From the NCBI GenBank assembly GCA_022843745.1, contig JALHNB010000007.1, positions 1 through 64,000 of the forward strand: DNA of 64,000 nt, read 5' to 3'. The notes under the pieces were generated by a model. The model worked only from the letters and a program-made list of their open reading frames with translations, was not told the DNA's origin and made no database searches. This stretch comes from Anaerolineae bacterium. Its GTDB lineage: Bacteria; Chloroflexota; Anaerolineae; Aggregatilineales; Phototrophicaceae. Positions 56,042 to 64,000 of this stretch are shown here, piece after piece (position 1 is the stretch's first letter; each line of letters begins with the position of its first letter). A program made the position numbers and the translations under genes.

Positions 56042-56692
56042 ATGACAGTTAAACGGGTAATTTTTATTCGGCCTGGTGAGACGGATTGGAATAGCTTGGG
56101 GCGATGGCAGGGCTGGGTGGCCTCCCCGTTGAATGAACATGGCAAAGCGCAGGCGTTGGCGCTGGCAAAATATATCCGCAATATCGGCCTGAGCGCACTG
56201 TATTCGAGCGACCTTCAACGCGCAGTCGAAACGGCTCAACTTCTGGCGGAACGGCTGGAATATGCGCCGATCTTGGATGGGCGTTGGCGTGAACGCGACA
56301 TTGGCAAATGGCAGGGCATGACGATCAGCGAGATTCGCGCATGGTATCCCGGCGAATATGAGCAGTTGCAGGCGGACATTGAAGGCTATCGTGTGCCGCA
56401 GGGTGAATCACGCGCGGACGTGAAAAAGCGCGTTCTGGAAGCGTTTAATGACGTGCTGAAGGATGCTAAGGGCAATACAGTTGGTATCCTGACGCACACG
56501 ACAGCGACGCATATGCTTTTGGAAGCGCTGATCCCCGGCTACGATGTCTACGGTGTGGTGCTGGGAAACACCTCGGTGACGACGATTGCGCGTGCTGATT
56601 CGGGTCAATGGGAAGTTGTGACCGCAGACGATTTATCGCATCTGGAAGGGCTGCCAAGCGGCTCGGTAGGCGAATTGGAGCAGAAAAAATGA
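56042..56692 (+). CDS. Histidine-phosphatase-fold protein with RPG instead of RHG
   Basis: A 216-residue member of the phosphoglycerate-mutase-like superfamily. The first motif reads IFIRPGETDWN: the nucleophilic His of RHG is Pro11 (codon CCT). Later conserved features remain: SDLQRAVETAQLLAERL, WRERDIGKWQG and LTHTTATHM with the second His. Loss of the phospho-accepting His makes normal catalysis unlikely. It lies between trpE (12 bases) and trpG (ATGA overlap), so it is an integral member of the operon. Confidence 0.88.
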   Translation: MTVKRVIFIRPGETDWNSLGRWQGWVASPLNEHGKAQALALAKYIRNIGLSALYSSDLQRAVETAQLLAERLEYAPILDGRWRERDIGKWQGMTISEIRAWYPGEYEQLQADIEGYRVPQGESRADVKKRVLEAFNDVLKDAKGNTVGILTHTTATHMLLEALIPGYDVYGVVLGNTSVTTIARADSGQWEVVTADDLSHLEGLPSGSVGELEQKK

Positions 56693-57273
56693 TTTTGGTG
56701 ATTGATAATTACGACAGCTTTACCTACAACCTCGTCCAGGAAATGGGCGAGATGGGCGCGGAATTGTGCGTGATCCGCAATGATGAAATTACGCTTGACC
56801 AGATTCGCGATATGAATCCGGCCAAAATTGTCATCTCGCCGGGACCGGGTACTCCAGATGACGGGGGTGTCTCGCTGGATGTGATCCGCTATCTGGGTGA
56901 GACGATCCCGATTCTGGGTGTGTGTCTGGGGCATCAATCTATTGGGCAGGCCTATGGCGGCGTGGTCAAACGCGCACCCCGGCTGATGCACGGTAAAACC
57001 AGCATGATTTATCACAAAGGTGATGCGCTTTTCGAGGGCGTATCAAATCCATTTGAAGCGACACGCTACCACAGTTTGATTGTGGAGGAAGCGACTCTGC
57101 CAGACGTATTGATGGTTACGGCCTATACTGACGAGGGCGAAATCATGGGGCTGCGGCACAAAACGCTGCCAGTCATGGGTGTGCAGTTCCACCCGGAGAG
57201 CATCTTAACAAGCGCCGGTCCACAAATTCTGCGCAATTTTCTTGAGATGAAAGAAACTGTGGCGGTGTCGTGA
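56689..57273 (+). CDS. trpG: Anthranilate synthase component II (glutamine amidotransferase)
   Basis: A 194-residue class I glutaminase that feeds ammonia to TrpE. It starts MILVIDNYDSFTYNLVQ, keeps the nucleophile in GVCLGHQSIGQ (about 77-87) and ends with HPESIL carrying the His and Glu of the triad. The start at 56689 is the family N-terminus and overlaps the upstream stop as ATGA; a longer upstream reading is a frame accident. Confidence 0.96.
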   Translation: MILVIDNYDSFTYNLVQEMGEMGAELCVIRNDEITLDQIRDMNPAKIVISPGPGTPDDGGVSLDVIRYLGETIPILGVCLGHQSIGQAYGGVVKRAPRLMHGKTSMIYHKGDALFEGVSNPFEATRYHSLIVEEATLPDVLMVTAYTDEGEIMGLRHKTLPVMGVQFHPESILTSAGPQILRNFLEMKETVAVS

Positions 57274-58313
57274 TGGATATTCAACGCGCGATTGATGTAA
57301 CCAGCCGCTTTGGGCATCTTCAGCAGGAAGAAGCCGAGGCGGTGATGAATCAGATTATGAAGGGCGAGGCTACCGATGCGCAGATCGGCGCGTATCTGAT
57401 GGCTTTGCGCATGAAGGGCGAGACTCAGGACGAAATTGTCGGCAGCGCCCGCGCCATGCGTGCTAACGCGCATCATGTGCCAACGCGAGCAGAGGGCGAC
57501 TTGCTCGATACCTGCGGCACGGGTGGGGATCGTTCCGGCACGTTCAATATCAGCACGACGGTGGCGTTCGTAGCCGCCGGGGCGGGGATGCGAGTCGCCA
57601 AACACGGCAACCGTGCCGCCAGCAGCAAATGTGGCAGCGCCGATGTACTGGCGGAATTGGGCGTGAATCTTGACCTGACACCAGAGCAGGTTGGGCAATG
57701 TGTCGATGAAGTCGGCATCGGCTTTATGTTCGCTGTGAAGATGCACCCGGCGATGAAATTTGCGATTGGGCCGCGCCGTCAGATGGGGATTCGCACGATT
57801 TTCAATATTTTGGGGCCGCTGACCAATCCCGCAGGCGCACAACGGCAGTTGATGGGCGTGTTTACAGGCGATCTGACCGATATGCTGGCGCACGTGTTGG
57901 GCGCGTTGGGGTCAAAATCGGCGTTCGTCGTCAGTGGATATGGCGGGCTGGATGAATTGACGACGACAGGCCCGAATCATGTCAGCCATTTTCATGATGG
58001 CAAAGTGGAGTCGTATGACCTGAAGCCGGAAGATTATGGCTTCGCTGGTGCGCATATTTCTGACCTGCTGGGCGACGATCCGCCGACTAATGCGGCGATT
58101 CTGCGCGGGATTCTGGACGGCACGGTGGACAGCGCGAAACGTGATGTTGTCGTGCTGAACGCGGGCGCGGCGATGGTGGCGGGCGGGCTGGTCGATAATC
58201 TGGCGGATGGCATCACGCTGGCACAGAAGACGATTGACAGCGGCGCGGCACTGGCGAAACTGGACGCGCTGATCGCTTGCAGTCAGAAATTGGCGAGCGC
58301 GAGCGTCAATTAA
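57273..58313 (+). CDS. trpD: Anthranilate phosphoribosyltransferase
   Basis: A 346-residue enzyme transferring phosphoribose to anthranilate. The PRPP-binding loop is DTCGTGGDRSGTFNISTTVA (about 79-98), with KHGNRAASSKCGSADVLAEL following and GPLTNPAGAQRQLMGVF (about 171-187). Length is typical. A GTG one codon earlier is an alternative start; ATG 57273 overlaps the trpG stop (TGATG). Confidence 0.96.
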   Translation: MDIQRAIDVTSRFGHLQQEEAEAVMNQIMKGEATDAQIGAYLMALRMKGETQDEIVGSARAMRANAHHVPTRAEGDLLDTCGTGGDRSGTFNISTTVAFVAAGAGMRVAKHGNRAASSKCGSADVLAELGVNLDLTPEQVGQCVDEVGIGFMFAVKMHPAMKFAIGPRRQMGIRTIFNILGPLTNPAGAQRQLMGVFTGDLTDMLAHVLGALGSKSAFVVSGYGGLDELTTTGPNHVSHFHDGKVESYDLKPEDYGFAGAHISDLLGDDPPTNAAILRGILDGTVDSAKRDVVVLNAGAAMVAGGLVDNLADGITLAQKTIDSGAALAKLDALIACSQKLASASVN

Positions 58314-58315
58314 AA

Positions 58316-58358
58316 AGCGCAACGCAGAGGCGCAAAGAAGTAGAGGCGCAGAGAAGAA
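58316..58358. repeat. AGGCGCAAAG/AGAGGCGCAGAG repeat between trpD and trpC
   Basis: A short stretch of GCGCAACGCAGAGGCGCAAAG and AGAGGCGCAGAG, related in wording to the inverted repeat after ligA. It is the only sizeable gap inside the central trp genes and may be a remnant of a dispersed repeat. Confidence 0.5.
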
Positions 58359-58360
58359 TT

Positions 58361-59167
58361 ATGTTTATAAAAACAGATACGATACTTGATAAGATTCTGG
58401 CACATAAAGTTGAGGAAAATGCCGAAAACCTGCGGCATAAATCGCTTGATTCGGTGATAGAGGCGGCAAAGTTGGCAGTACCGCCGCGCGATTTTGCCGC
58501 TGCGCTGCGCCGAGATACTGTCGCGCTGATCGCTGAGGTCAAAAAAGCATCTCCGAGCAAAGGTGTGCTGATCGAAAATTTTGACCCGGTTATCATCGGT
58601 ACGACTTATGCGCAAAATGGCGCATCGGCGATTTCGGTGCTGATCGACGAGCAATTTTTTCAGGGGCATATTCGCTATCTGACGGCGATCCGGCAGGCAG
58701 TGGATGTGCCGCTGCTGTTCAAAGAGTTTGTCGTCGATCCCTATCAGATTTATGCAGGGCGGGCGGCTGGCGCGGACGCGGTGTTGTTGATCGTCGCCGC
58801 GCTGGAAGACTCGCAGCTTGCGGATATGCACGCGCTGATTCGCGAGTTAGACATGGTAGCGCTGATCGAGGTACATAATGAAGCGGAAATGGAACGCGCC
58901 TTAAAACTCGGTGCGACATTAATCGGTGTGAATAACCGTGATCTGAAAACATTTCAGGAGGATTTAGGCACGACGGCGCGGCTGGCGGCGCTTGTCCCGG
59001 CTGACGTGACACTGGTCGCGGAGAGCGCGATTCGCAGTGTGGATGATGTGCGGCGCATGGGTCAGTCCGGCGCTCACGCGATTCTGGTGGGCGAATCGTT
59101 GGTGAAATCGGGTGATATGGCGCAGCAGGTTCGCGAATACAGCAGCCAACCGCGAGGAAAAGCATGA
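58361..59167 (+). CDS. trpC: Indole-3-glycerol phosphate synthase
   Basis: A 268-residue TIM-barrel enzyme that closes the indole ring. Key pieces are LIAEVKKASPSKGVL (about 49-63), FKEFVVDPYQIYAGRAAGAD, LIEVHNEAEMERAL, IGVNNRDLKTF and the phosphate-binding VAESAIRSVDDV. The start at 58361 matches the family N-terminus. TrpF is a separate gene, so this is not a TrpCF fusion. Confidence 0.96.
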   Translation: MFIKTDTILDKILAHKVEENAENLRHKSLDSVIEAAKLAVPPRDFAAALRRDTVALIAEVKKASPSKGVLIENFDPVIIGTTYAQNGASAISVLIDEQFFQGHIRYLTAIRQAVDVPLLFKEFVVDPYQIYAGRAAGADAVLLIVAALEDSQLADMHALIRELDMVALIEVHNEAEMERALKLGATLIGVNNRDLKTFQEDLGTTARLAALVPADVTLVAESAIRSVDDVRRMGQSGAHAILVGESLVKSGDMAQQVREYSSQPRGKA

Positions 59168-59862
59168 CCATTTTTCAGTATCACCCGGAAATCGCGGAAC
59201 GTTTTCCGACTTTGATCGGCGGGATTATCGTCGCCGAGGGGATGAAAAACACGCTAACGCCGGAGGCACTTCTGAAACAATATCAGGCGCAGCAGCAGAT
59301 CATCGCGCAGCGCGGCGATGGCTCGTTGAGCGAAATTCCCGCGTTGGCGGCGTGGCGGCAGGCTTTTCGAAAATTTGGCGTTGATCCGACGAAATATCGC
59401 AGCGCGAGTGAATCGCTCACACGGCGCGTGATCAAAAAGGGCGATATTCCGAGCATCAACACGTTGGTGGACATCGGTAATCTGGTGAGTATCCGCTATG
59501 CGCTGCCCATTGCGGTTGTGGATCGACGTGCGATACAAGGCGCGATCACGGTACATTTCGCCGACGGCAGTGAACGTTATACGCAGTTGGGGCAGGACGA
59601 GGCGGATCGTCCGCAGGTGGGTGAAGTTGTTTTTACGGACGAGACGAACACCGTGTTCGCGCGGCGCTGGTGCTGGCGGCAAAGTGCGGAAAGCGCGGCG
59701 ACTCTCGAAACGACTGAGGCTGTGATTACGATTGAGGCGCACCATGCCGAAGGTCGCCAGGATGTCGAAAAGGCGGTGGCGGATTTGGTGAGTTTATTCA
59801 CAGAATATGCGGGTGGAAGCTATAAACATGCTATATTGGATGCGAAGAATCTATCCATTTGA
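59164..59862 (+). CDS. B3/B4 (PheT tRNA-binding-like) domain protein
   Basis: A 232-residue protein made of the B3/B4 domain found in phenylalanyl-tRNA synthetase beta chain and in free-standing proteins. The supporting parts are AAWRQAFRKFGVDPTKYRSA (about 59-78), SLTRRVIKKGDIPSINTLVD and IGNLVSIRYALPIAVVD. The B3/B4 fold in PheT edits mischarged tRNA; whether this free form edits, and which amino acid it sees, is unknown. ATGA overlap with trpC makes it operon-encoded. Confidence 0.85.
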   Translation: MTIFQYHPEIAERFPTLIGGIIVAEGMKNTLTPEALLKQYQAQQQIIAQRGDGSLSEIPALAAWRQAFRKFGVDPTKYRSASESLTRRVIKKGDIPSINTLVDIGNLVSIRYALPIAVVDRRAIQGAITVHFADGSERYTQLGQDEADRPQVGEVVFTDETNTVFARRWCWRQSAESAATLETTEAVITIEAHHAEGRQDVEKAVADLVSLFTEYAGGSYKHAILDAKNLSI

Positions 59863-59871
59863 GCGTGAATA

Positions 59872-60543
59872 ATGATGAATACTCGTGTAAAAATCTGTGG
59901 TTTGACAACATTTGGGGATGCGCTGGCGTGTGCTGAGGCTGGCGCGGATTTACTCGGCTTTAATTTTTTCAAGCGCAGCCCGCGCTATATCGAGCCAGTA
60001 AAAGCGTTGGCGATCTGTGATGGTTTGCGTCAGCAGTTGGGTACGGGTTGCCCGGTATTGGTGGGCGTATTTGCCAACGAGATTGTCGGGACGATTTCGG
60101 CAGTGACGATCAAGGTCGGATTGGCATTCGCCCAATTAAGCGGCGACGAATCCGATGAAATGTTGAAGGAGCTGCGTGGCATCGGCTTCAAGGGGATTCG
60201 TCCGATGAACAAGGCGATGGCGATGGAGGACGTGAATTATTATCGTCCCTATTTTCCGGTTAACGAGCGTGTGCCGTCGCTGCTGCTCGATGCTTATCAC
60301 CCCAAGCTCTATGGCGGAACAGGCGAACAGGCCAGCACTGAAGTTGCGGAGGCCGTCAAAGCAGAAGTGCCGCGTTTGATGCTGGCGGGTGGGCTGACAC
60401 CGGAAAATATTGCGGGACGAGTGCAGGCGATCCAGCCCTGGGGCGTGGATGTCGCCAGCGGGGTCGAGCCAACAGACCAGCCGGGTGTAAAAGATCATGG
60501 CAAAGTGAAAGCGTTTATTCAGGCAGCGAAAACCGCATCCTGA
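59872..60543 (+). CDS. trpF: Phosphoribosylanthranilate isomerase
   Basis: A 223-residue TIM-barrel isomerase that converts phosphoribosylanthranilate to the substrate of TrpC. The conserved KICGLTTFGDALACAEAGAD (about 7-26), FNFFKRSPRYIEP and the final GLTPENIAGRV with GVDVASGVEP fit TrpF. ATG at 59872 or 59875 are both plausible. It follows the B3/B4 gene by nine bases. Confidence 0.93.
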   Translation: MMNTRVKICGLTTFGDALACAEAGADLLGFNFFKRSPRYIEPVKALAICDGLRQQLGTGCPVLVGVFANEIVGTISAVTIKVGLAFAQLSGDESDEMLKELRGIGFKGIRPMNKAMAMEDVNYYRPYFPVNERVPSLLLDAYHPKLYGGTGEQASTEVAEAVKAEVPRLMLAGGLTPENIAGRVQAIQPWGVDVASGVEPTDQPGVKDHGKVKAFIQAAKTAS

Positions 60544-60570
60544 ATGATGAAGGACATAAGGCATAGCTAA

Positions 60571-61197
60571 TTGACCGAAATGCTGGATATTTACGACGAA
60601 AATCTGACGCATCTGGGGGTGAAAGACCGGGATGCGGTACATCGAGATGGGGATTGGCATCGGACGTTTCACTGCTGGGTGATCTATCGTGGGGCGGATG
60701 GTCTCGATTATATCGTGATGCAGAAGCGCGGGCCGGATAAGCAAATTTACCCGAATCTACTGGACATCACCGCCGCCGGACATTATGAAGCGGGGGAAGT
60801 TCCAGCCGATGGTGTCCGCGAAATTCGTGAGGAGCTTGGGCTGGAAGTCGATTTCGATGACTTAATTCCTGCGGGAATACGGCTCGGTGTGGCACGTTTT
60901 AATGGCCTGCTCGACCATGAATTTAATGATGTGTTTTTCCTGATTTATGATGCGCCCCTAAGCACATACAAGATTCAGGAGGAAGAGGTCAGTGGGCTGG
61001 TGGCGTTTGCGATTGAGGACGGGCTGGCGTTGTTCGCGGGGGAGCGCGAGGTCATCACCGGAGAGGCGGTGGGGCTGGGTGCGGCGGTCATTGAAATGCG
61101 GCTGGAAGATTTTATCGTGTCGCAGGATCGCTATACCTATCGGGTGCTGACGTTGGTGAAACGCTGCCTGAACGGTGAGAAGCATCTGGTGATTTAG
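60571..61197 (+). CDS. NUDIX hydrolase (isopentenyl-isomerase-like group)
   Basis: A 208-residue Nudix protein. The box reads GHYEAGEVPADGVREIREEL near residues 71-90, in the shorter-loop variant found in YfcD-like and isoprenoid-related members. The N-terminus (YDENLTHLGVKDRDAVHRDG) is typical of this group. The start is TTG 60571, with AAGG nine bases upstream; ATG 60580 is an alternative. The substrate is unknown; it is one of two Nudix proteins in the operon. Confidence 0.85.
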   Translation: MTEMLDIYDENLTHLGVKDRDAVHRDGDWHRTFHCWVIYRGADGLDYIVMQKRGPDKQIYPNLLDITAAGHYEAGEVPADGVREIREELGLEVDFDDLIPAGIRLGVARFNGLLDHEFNDVFFLIYDAPLSTYKIQEEEVSGLVAFAIEDGLALFAGEREVITGEAVGLGAAVIEMRLEDFIVSQDRYTYRVLTLVKRCLNGEKHLVI

Positions 61198-61200
61198 GAC

Positions 61201-61276
61201 CTATCCAAAACCCTCACCCCAACCCCTCCGCATTCGCGTCATGGCGAGGGGCTTTAAGAAGCTGGTCTGTGGATAG
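61201..61276. repeat. Inverted repeat CTATCCA/TGGATAG with inner CCCCTC/GAGGGG
   Basis: CTATCCA (61201-61207) faces TGGATAG (61270-61276), and CCCCTC (61223-61228) faces GAGGGG (61246-61251) inside. Sequences of the CCCTCACCCCAACCCCTC wording are common dispersed intergenic repeats. It interrupts the operon between the Nudix and GNAT genes without a T-run. Confidence 0.6.
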
Positions 61277-61299
61277 ATACTTAGTCGGAGAATTGAACG

Positions 61300-61800
61300 G
61301 TGAATAAAGCGTGGGTGATTGAGGCGATGCAGGCAGAGGATTGGGATGCCGTTCGCCGGATTTACGAGGAAGGGATCGCGACGGGCAACGCGACTTTTGA
61401 GACTCAAGCGCCGGAGTGGTCGGTTTGGGATGAAAAGCACCTGCAAATCTGCCGTTTGGTCGCCCGTAAAGATGGTGAAGTTGTCGGTTGGGCAGCGGTA
61501 TCGCCCTATTCCAGCCGCCATGTATATCGAGGCGTTGCCGAAGAAAGTATCTACATTGCTGAATCCGTGCGTGGGCAAGGCATCGGAAAAGCGCTCCTGC
61601 AAGCACTGGTGGATGAGTCTGAACGCGCTGGCCTGTGGACGCTGCAAGCCGGGATTTTTGCCGAAAATGTGGGCAGCATCGTCGTTCATAAGGCTTGCGG
61701 CTTCCGCGAAGTGGGCTATCGAGAACGAATCGGTTATCGCGATGGCGTGTGGCGAGATGTTGTATTGATGGAACGCCGGAGCAAAGTCACTGGCGTTTAA
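61300..61800 (+). CDS. GNAT-family N-acetyltransferase (phosphinothricin-type)
   Basis: A 166-residue acetyl-CoA-dependent acetyltransferase. The acetyl-CoA loop is [14 protein letters not shown] (about 90-103), the family's [12 protein letters not shown] precedes it, and [20 protein letters not shown] (about 118-137) follows. The closest named relatives modify phosphinothricin or methionine sulfone/sulfoximine; the real substrate here is unknown. It lies between the Nudix gene and trpB. Confidence 0.88.
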   Translation: MNKAWVIEAMQAEDWDAVRRIYEEGIATGNATFETQAPEWSVWDEKHLQICRLVARKDGEVVGWAAVSPYSSRHVYRGVAEESIYIAESVRGQGIGKALLQALVDESERAGLWTLQAGIFAENVGSIVVHKACGFREVGYRERIGYRDGVWRDVVLMERRSKVTGV

Positions 61801-61810
61801 CAAGCGATTA

Positions 61811-63061
61811 ATGGAATGGAAAATAATCTTGGATGAAAATGTTTATATCAAAACGGGCGTGACGAACGTTCCCGATGAAGGTGGCTATTTTGGCGAGTAC
61901 GGCGGGCGCTTTGTGCCGGAGACGCTTGTCCCCGCGTTGGACGAATTGATCGTCGCTTACAAAGAGGCGATGGCTGACCCGGAATTTCAGCATGAGCTGG
62001 CACATTTGCAGACGACCTATACGGGTCGTCCGACTCCGGTCACCTATGCCAAGCGTTTATCGGAACATCTTGGCGGCGCACAGATTTATCTCAAGCGCGA
62101 GGATTTGGCGCACACGGGCGCACACAAAATCAATAACGCCATCGGGCAGGCTTTGCTGGCGAAACGTATGGGCAAGCATCGCATCGTGGCGGAAACCGGC
62201 GCGGGGCAGCACGGGGTCGCCAGCGCGACGGTTTCGGCGCTGCTGGGGCTGGATTGTCACGTTTATATGGGCAGCGTCGATATGGCGCGACAAAAACCGA
62301 ATGTGTTTCGCATGAAGCTGCTCGGCGCGGAAGTGATCCCGGTGGAAAGCGGCAGCAAAACGCTGAAGGATGCCATCAACGAGGCGATCCGCGATTGGGT
62401 CACGAATGTGCGCACGACATTTTATCTGCTTGGCTCGGCGCTGGGGCCGCATCCCTACCCGATGATGGTACGCGATTTCCAGAGCGTAATCGGCACGGAA
62501 GCCCGCGAGCAAATCGTAAAGGAGGCAGGACGGTTGCCAGATGTGTGTATCGCCTGTGTGGGCGGCGGCAGCAACGCGATTGGCCTGTTTCATGCTTTCC
62601 GTGACGACAAAAATATTGAACTCATTGGAGTCGAAGCGGGCGGGCATGGCATCGCAAGTGGTGAACACGCGGCACGATTTGCCGATCCGAATATGGGGCG
62701 ACCCGGCGTGCTGCAAGGGACACGCTCGTTCGTCCTGCAAAATGCGGATGGGCAGATTATGAACACACACAGCGTCTCGGCGGGGCTGGATTACGCCTCG
62801 GTTGGGCCGGAACATGCTTATTTTCGCGAAAACGAGATCGCACACTATACCGTCGCCACCGATGATGAAGCCTTAGCCGCGTTCCAAACCCTATGCAAGC
62901 TGGAAGGCATTATTCCCGCACTGGAAAGCTCACATGGCGTCGCCGAGGTCATCAAACGTGCGCCGACACTGCCGAAAGATGCCGTGATTCTGGTGAATCT
63001 CTCCGGGCGCGGCGACAAGGATTTGGATACAGTCATCAAGGAATTGGGCATGAATGTCTGA
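61811..63061 (+). CDS. trpB: Tryptophan synthase beta chain
   Basis: A 416-residue PLP enzyme joining indole and serine. The cofactor lysine is Lys106 in the [19 protein letters not shown] segment, and the phosphate-binding motif is [24 protein letters not shown] near residues 28-39 is the usual N-terminus, so the first 16 residues from ATG 61811 look extra; a GTG at 61859 could be the true start. The alpha chain gene trpA was not found within the window. Confidence 0.95.
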   Translation: MEWKIILDENVYIKTGVTNVPDEGGYFGEYGGRFVPETLVPALDELIVAYKEAMADPEFQHELAHLQTTYTGRPTPVTYAKRLSEHLGGAQIYLKREDLAHTGAHKINNAIGQALLAKRMGKHRIVAETGAGQHGVASATVSALLGLDCHVYMGSVDMARQKPNVFRMKLLGAEVIPVESGSKTLKDAINEAIRDWVTNVRTTFYLLGSALGPHPYPMMVRDFQSVIGTEAREQIVKEAGRLPDVCIACVGGGSNAIGLFHAFRDDKNIELIGVEAGGHGIASGEHAARFADPNMGRPGVLQGTRSFVLQNADGQIMNTHSVSAGLDYASVGPEHAYFRENEIAHYTVATDDEALAAFQTLCKLEGIIPALESSHGVAEVIKRAPTLPKDAVILVNLSGRGDKDLDTVIKELGMNV

Positions 63062-63488
63062 TGAAATTTTCTATCATGGCGTGAGCGCGATTCCGGTCAA
63101 TCCGCAGGGCAAGATTTTGCTGCAACAGCGCGATGATCGCCCGGATTTGATGTTTCCCGGCTACTGGACGACATTTGGCGGCGCGATGGAAGCGGGCGAA
63201 ACGCCGGATGAAGCCATACGGCGCGAACTGCTGGAAGAGATTGAACTCGAACTGCCGCTGAAACTCTGGAAAGTTTACGATGAAATTCTCGATTTAGGCG
63301 GTAATCGTGTTACGGTGAGAAGGTACATTTTCGTTGGGCCGATTGACCAGCCAGCGGAGACGATTGCACTGAACGAGGGGCAAGCGCTCGGCTATTTTGG
63401 GGTTGAAGACCTGGAAAATTTGAAAATCGGCTTCGGCTTTGAGCCGCTGTTTCGGGAGTTTTTCGCCGTCTACAAGGACTTGTTATGA
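63054..63488 (+). CDS. NUDIX hydrolase, 144 aa
   Basis: A 144-residue Nudix protein with a full box: [18 protein letters not shown] and LEEIELEL (about 42-67). The N-terminus [20 protein letters not shown] is MutT-like. The ATG overlaps the end of trpB and its own stop overlaps the next start (ATGA), so all three are translationally linked. The substrate is unknown; a housecleaning role is usual for such small members. Confidence 0.87.
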   Translation: MSDEIFYHGVSAIPVNPQGKILLQQRDDRPDLMFPGYWTTFGGAMEAGETPDEAIRRELLEEIELELPLKLWKVYDEILDLGGNRVTVRRYIFVGPIDQPAETIALNEGQALGYFGVEDLENLKIGFGFEPLFREFFAVYKDLL

Positions 63489-64000
63489 GCGTCGTGCTGG
63501 CTACGACTTATCACCCACGCGGCGAAATCAATCGTTTGCGGCGTTTATATCCGCTGTTGCAGGCGATTTATACGGATATTGCGATCTCGATGCCGCCTCA
63601 CGCTCACTCTGAAGATGTTGAAGCGGTAAAAGCGCTGCCGAATGTACGAGCGTTTGTGAATACAGAATGGCCGCAGGGTCGCTATATGGCGCTCAAAAAG
63701 TCGCTCGAAACCGATGCCAGCCATGTGCATTACGCCGATATGGATCGGCTGCTGCGCTGGGTCGAGATTGCGCCGGATGAACTGCGGCAAACGGCGGAAC
63801 GGATCGAACAATCGGACTGTCTGGTGATCGGGCGCACGGAACAGGCGTGGGACACCCATCCACAGGCGCTGCGCCAAACGGAAAAAATATCAAACAGTGT
63901 TTTTTCAGCACTGCTGGGGCAAGAGTTGGACTTGAGTGCGGGATCAAAAGCTTTCAGCCGCCGTGCTGTCGAATTTTTGATGGTCAATAGCTTGCCAGCG
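63485..64000 (+). CDS. Partial gene: glycosyltransferase-like protein, runs off the window
   Basis: An open reading frame from ATG 63485 stays open for 172 codons to the window edge. It begins [20 protein letters not shown] and contains HVHYADMDRLLRW (about 81-93), an acidic DxD-like motif after a beta strand, as in nucleotide-sugar binding glycosyltransferases. Later VIGRTEQAWDTHPQAL and SAGSKAFSRRAVEFL follow. The reading frame is coupled to the Nudix gene (ATGA). The family call is tentative without the C-terminus. Confidence 0.6.
   Translation, partial: MSVVLATTYHPRGEINRLRRLYPLLQAIYTDIAISMPPHAHSEDVEAVKALPNVRAFVNTEWPQGRYMALKKSLETDASHVHYADMDRLLRWVEIAPDELRQTAERIEQSDCLVIGRTEQAWDTHPQALRQTEKISNSVFSALLGQELDLSAGSKAFSRRAVEFLMVNSLPA

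Noticed and set aside
60778-60845. Nudix box with one residue fewer between Glu and the REUxEE helix
   Set aside because: This shorter loop is a known variant of the IDI/YfcD-like Nudix subgroup and is not a sign of inactivation.

Overview
The window is a gene-dense bacterial chromosome segment with about 55 protein genes, two tRNA genes, a 6S RNA and a T-box riboswitch. The organism is most likely a member of the Chloroflexota (Anaerolineae-like). This is inferred from gene content, not from a marker phylogeny. The signs are Thr/Pro-rich extracellular linkers joined to WD40 propellers, LysM and SH3b envelope proteins, an LCP protein with no LPS genes, an ECF sigma factor paired with a propeller-bearing anti-sigma, a T-box leader on the trp operon, and the rpmH-rnpA-yidD-yidC-jag block.

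Layout. 1-4.1 kb: a minus-strand group of a lipid kinase, a tautomerase-like protein and three unrecognised proteins, which faces the rpmH promoter across a divergent promoter pair. 4.2-12.1 kb: rpmH, rnpA, yidD, a propeller lipoprotein, yidC and jag, then a PfkB kinase, an amidohydrolase, thiol peroxidase and an M29 aminopeptidase. 12.2-16.5 kb: minus-strand WD40/SH3b and LysM secreted proteins and an AAA ATPase. 16.6-25.3 kb: a histone-deacetylase-like enzyme, MgtC, two adjacent dynamin-like GTPases (one split by an in-frame amber codon), a GAF/adenylate cyclase and lysA. 25.3-27.9 kb: an HTH/homing-endonuclease-like gene, tRNA-fMet and a second CAT tRNA, a membrane protein and a TIR-pYEATS protein. 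27.9-38.3 kb: the repair genes uvrB, alkB, polX and ligA, with the ECF sigma/anti-sigma pair among them. 38.4-54.1 kb: transport, rRNA methylation, an atypical receiver, a degenerate tyrosine recombinase, UspA, LipM-like, LCP, 6S RNA, fdhA-like dehydrogenase, SGNH hydrolase, aspS, membrane proteins and a hydrolase. 54.1-64.0 kb: a T-box-controlled tryptophan operon (trpE, G, D, C, F, B) with unrelated genes threaded through it; trpA is not in the window.

The observations most worth following are: the dynamin-like gene interrupted by TAG with 184 clean codons after it; the TIR-pYEATS protein beside a five-helix membrane protein; three proteins whose catalytic residues are replaced (receiver D57N, tyrosine recombinase with the nucleophilic Tyr as Phe, histidine phosphatase RHG as RPG inside the trp operon); and a 31-bp tandem repeat that copies the last codons of a gene.
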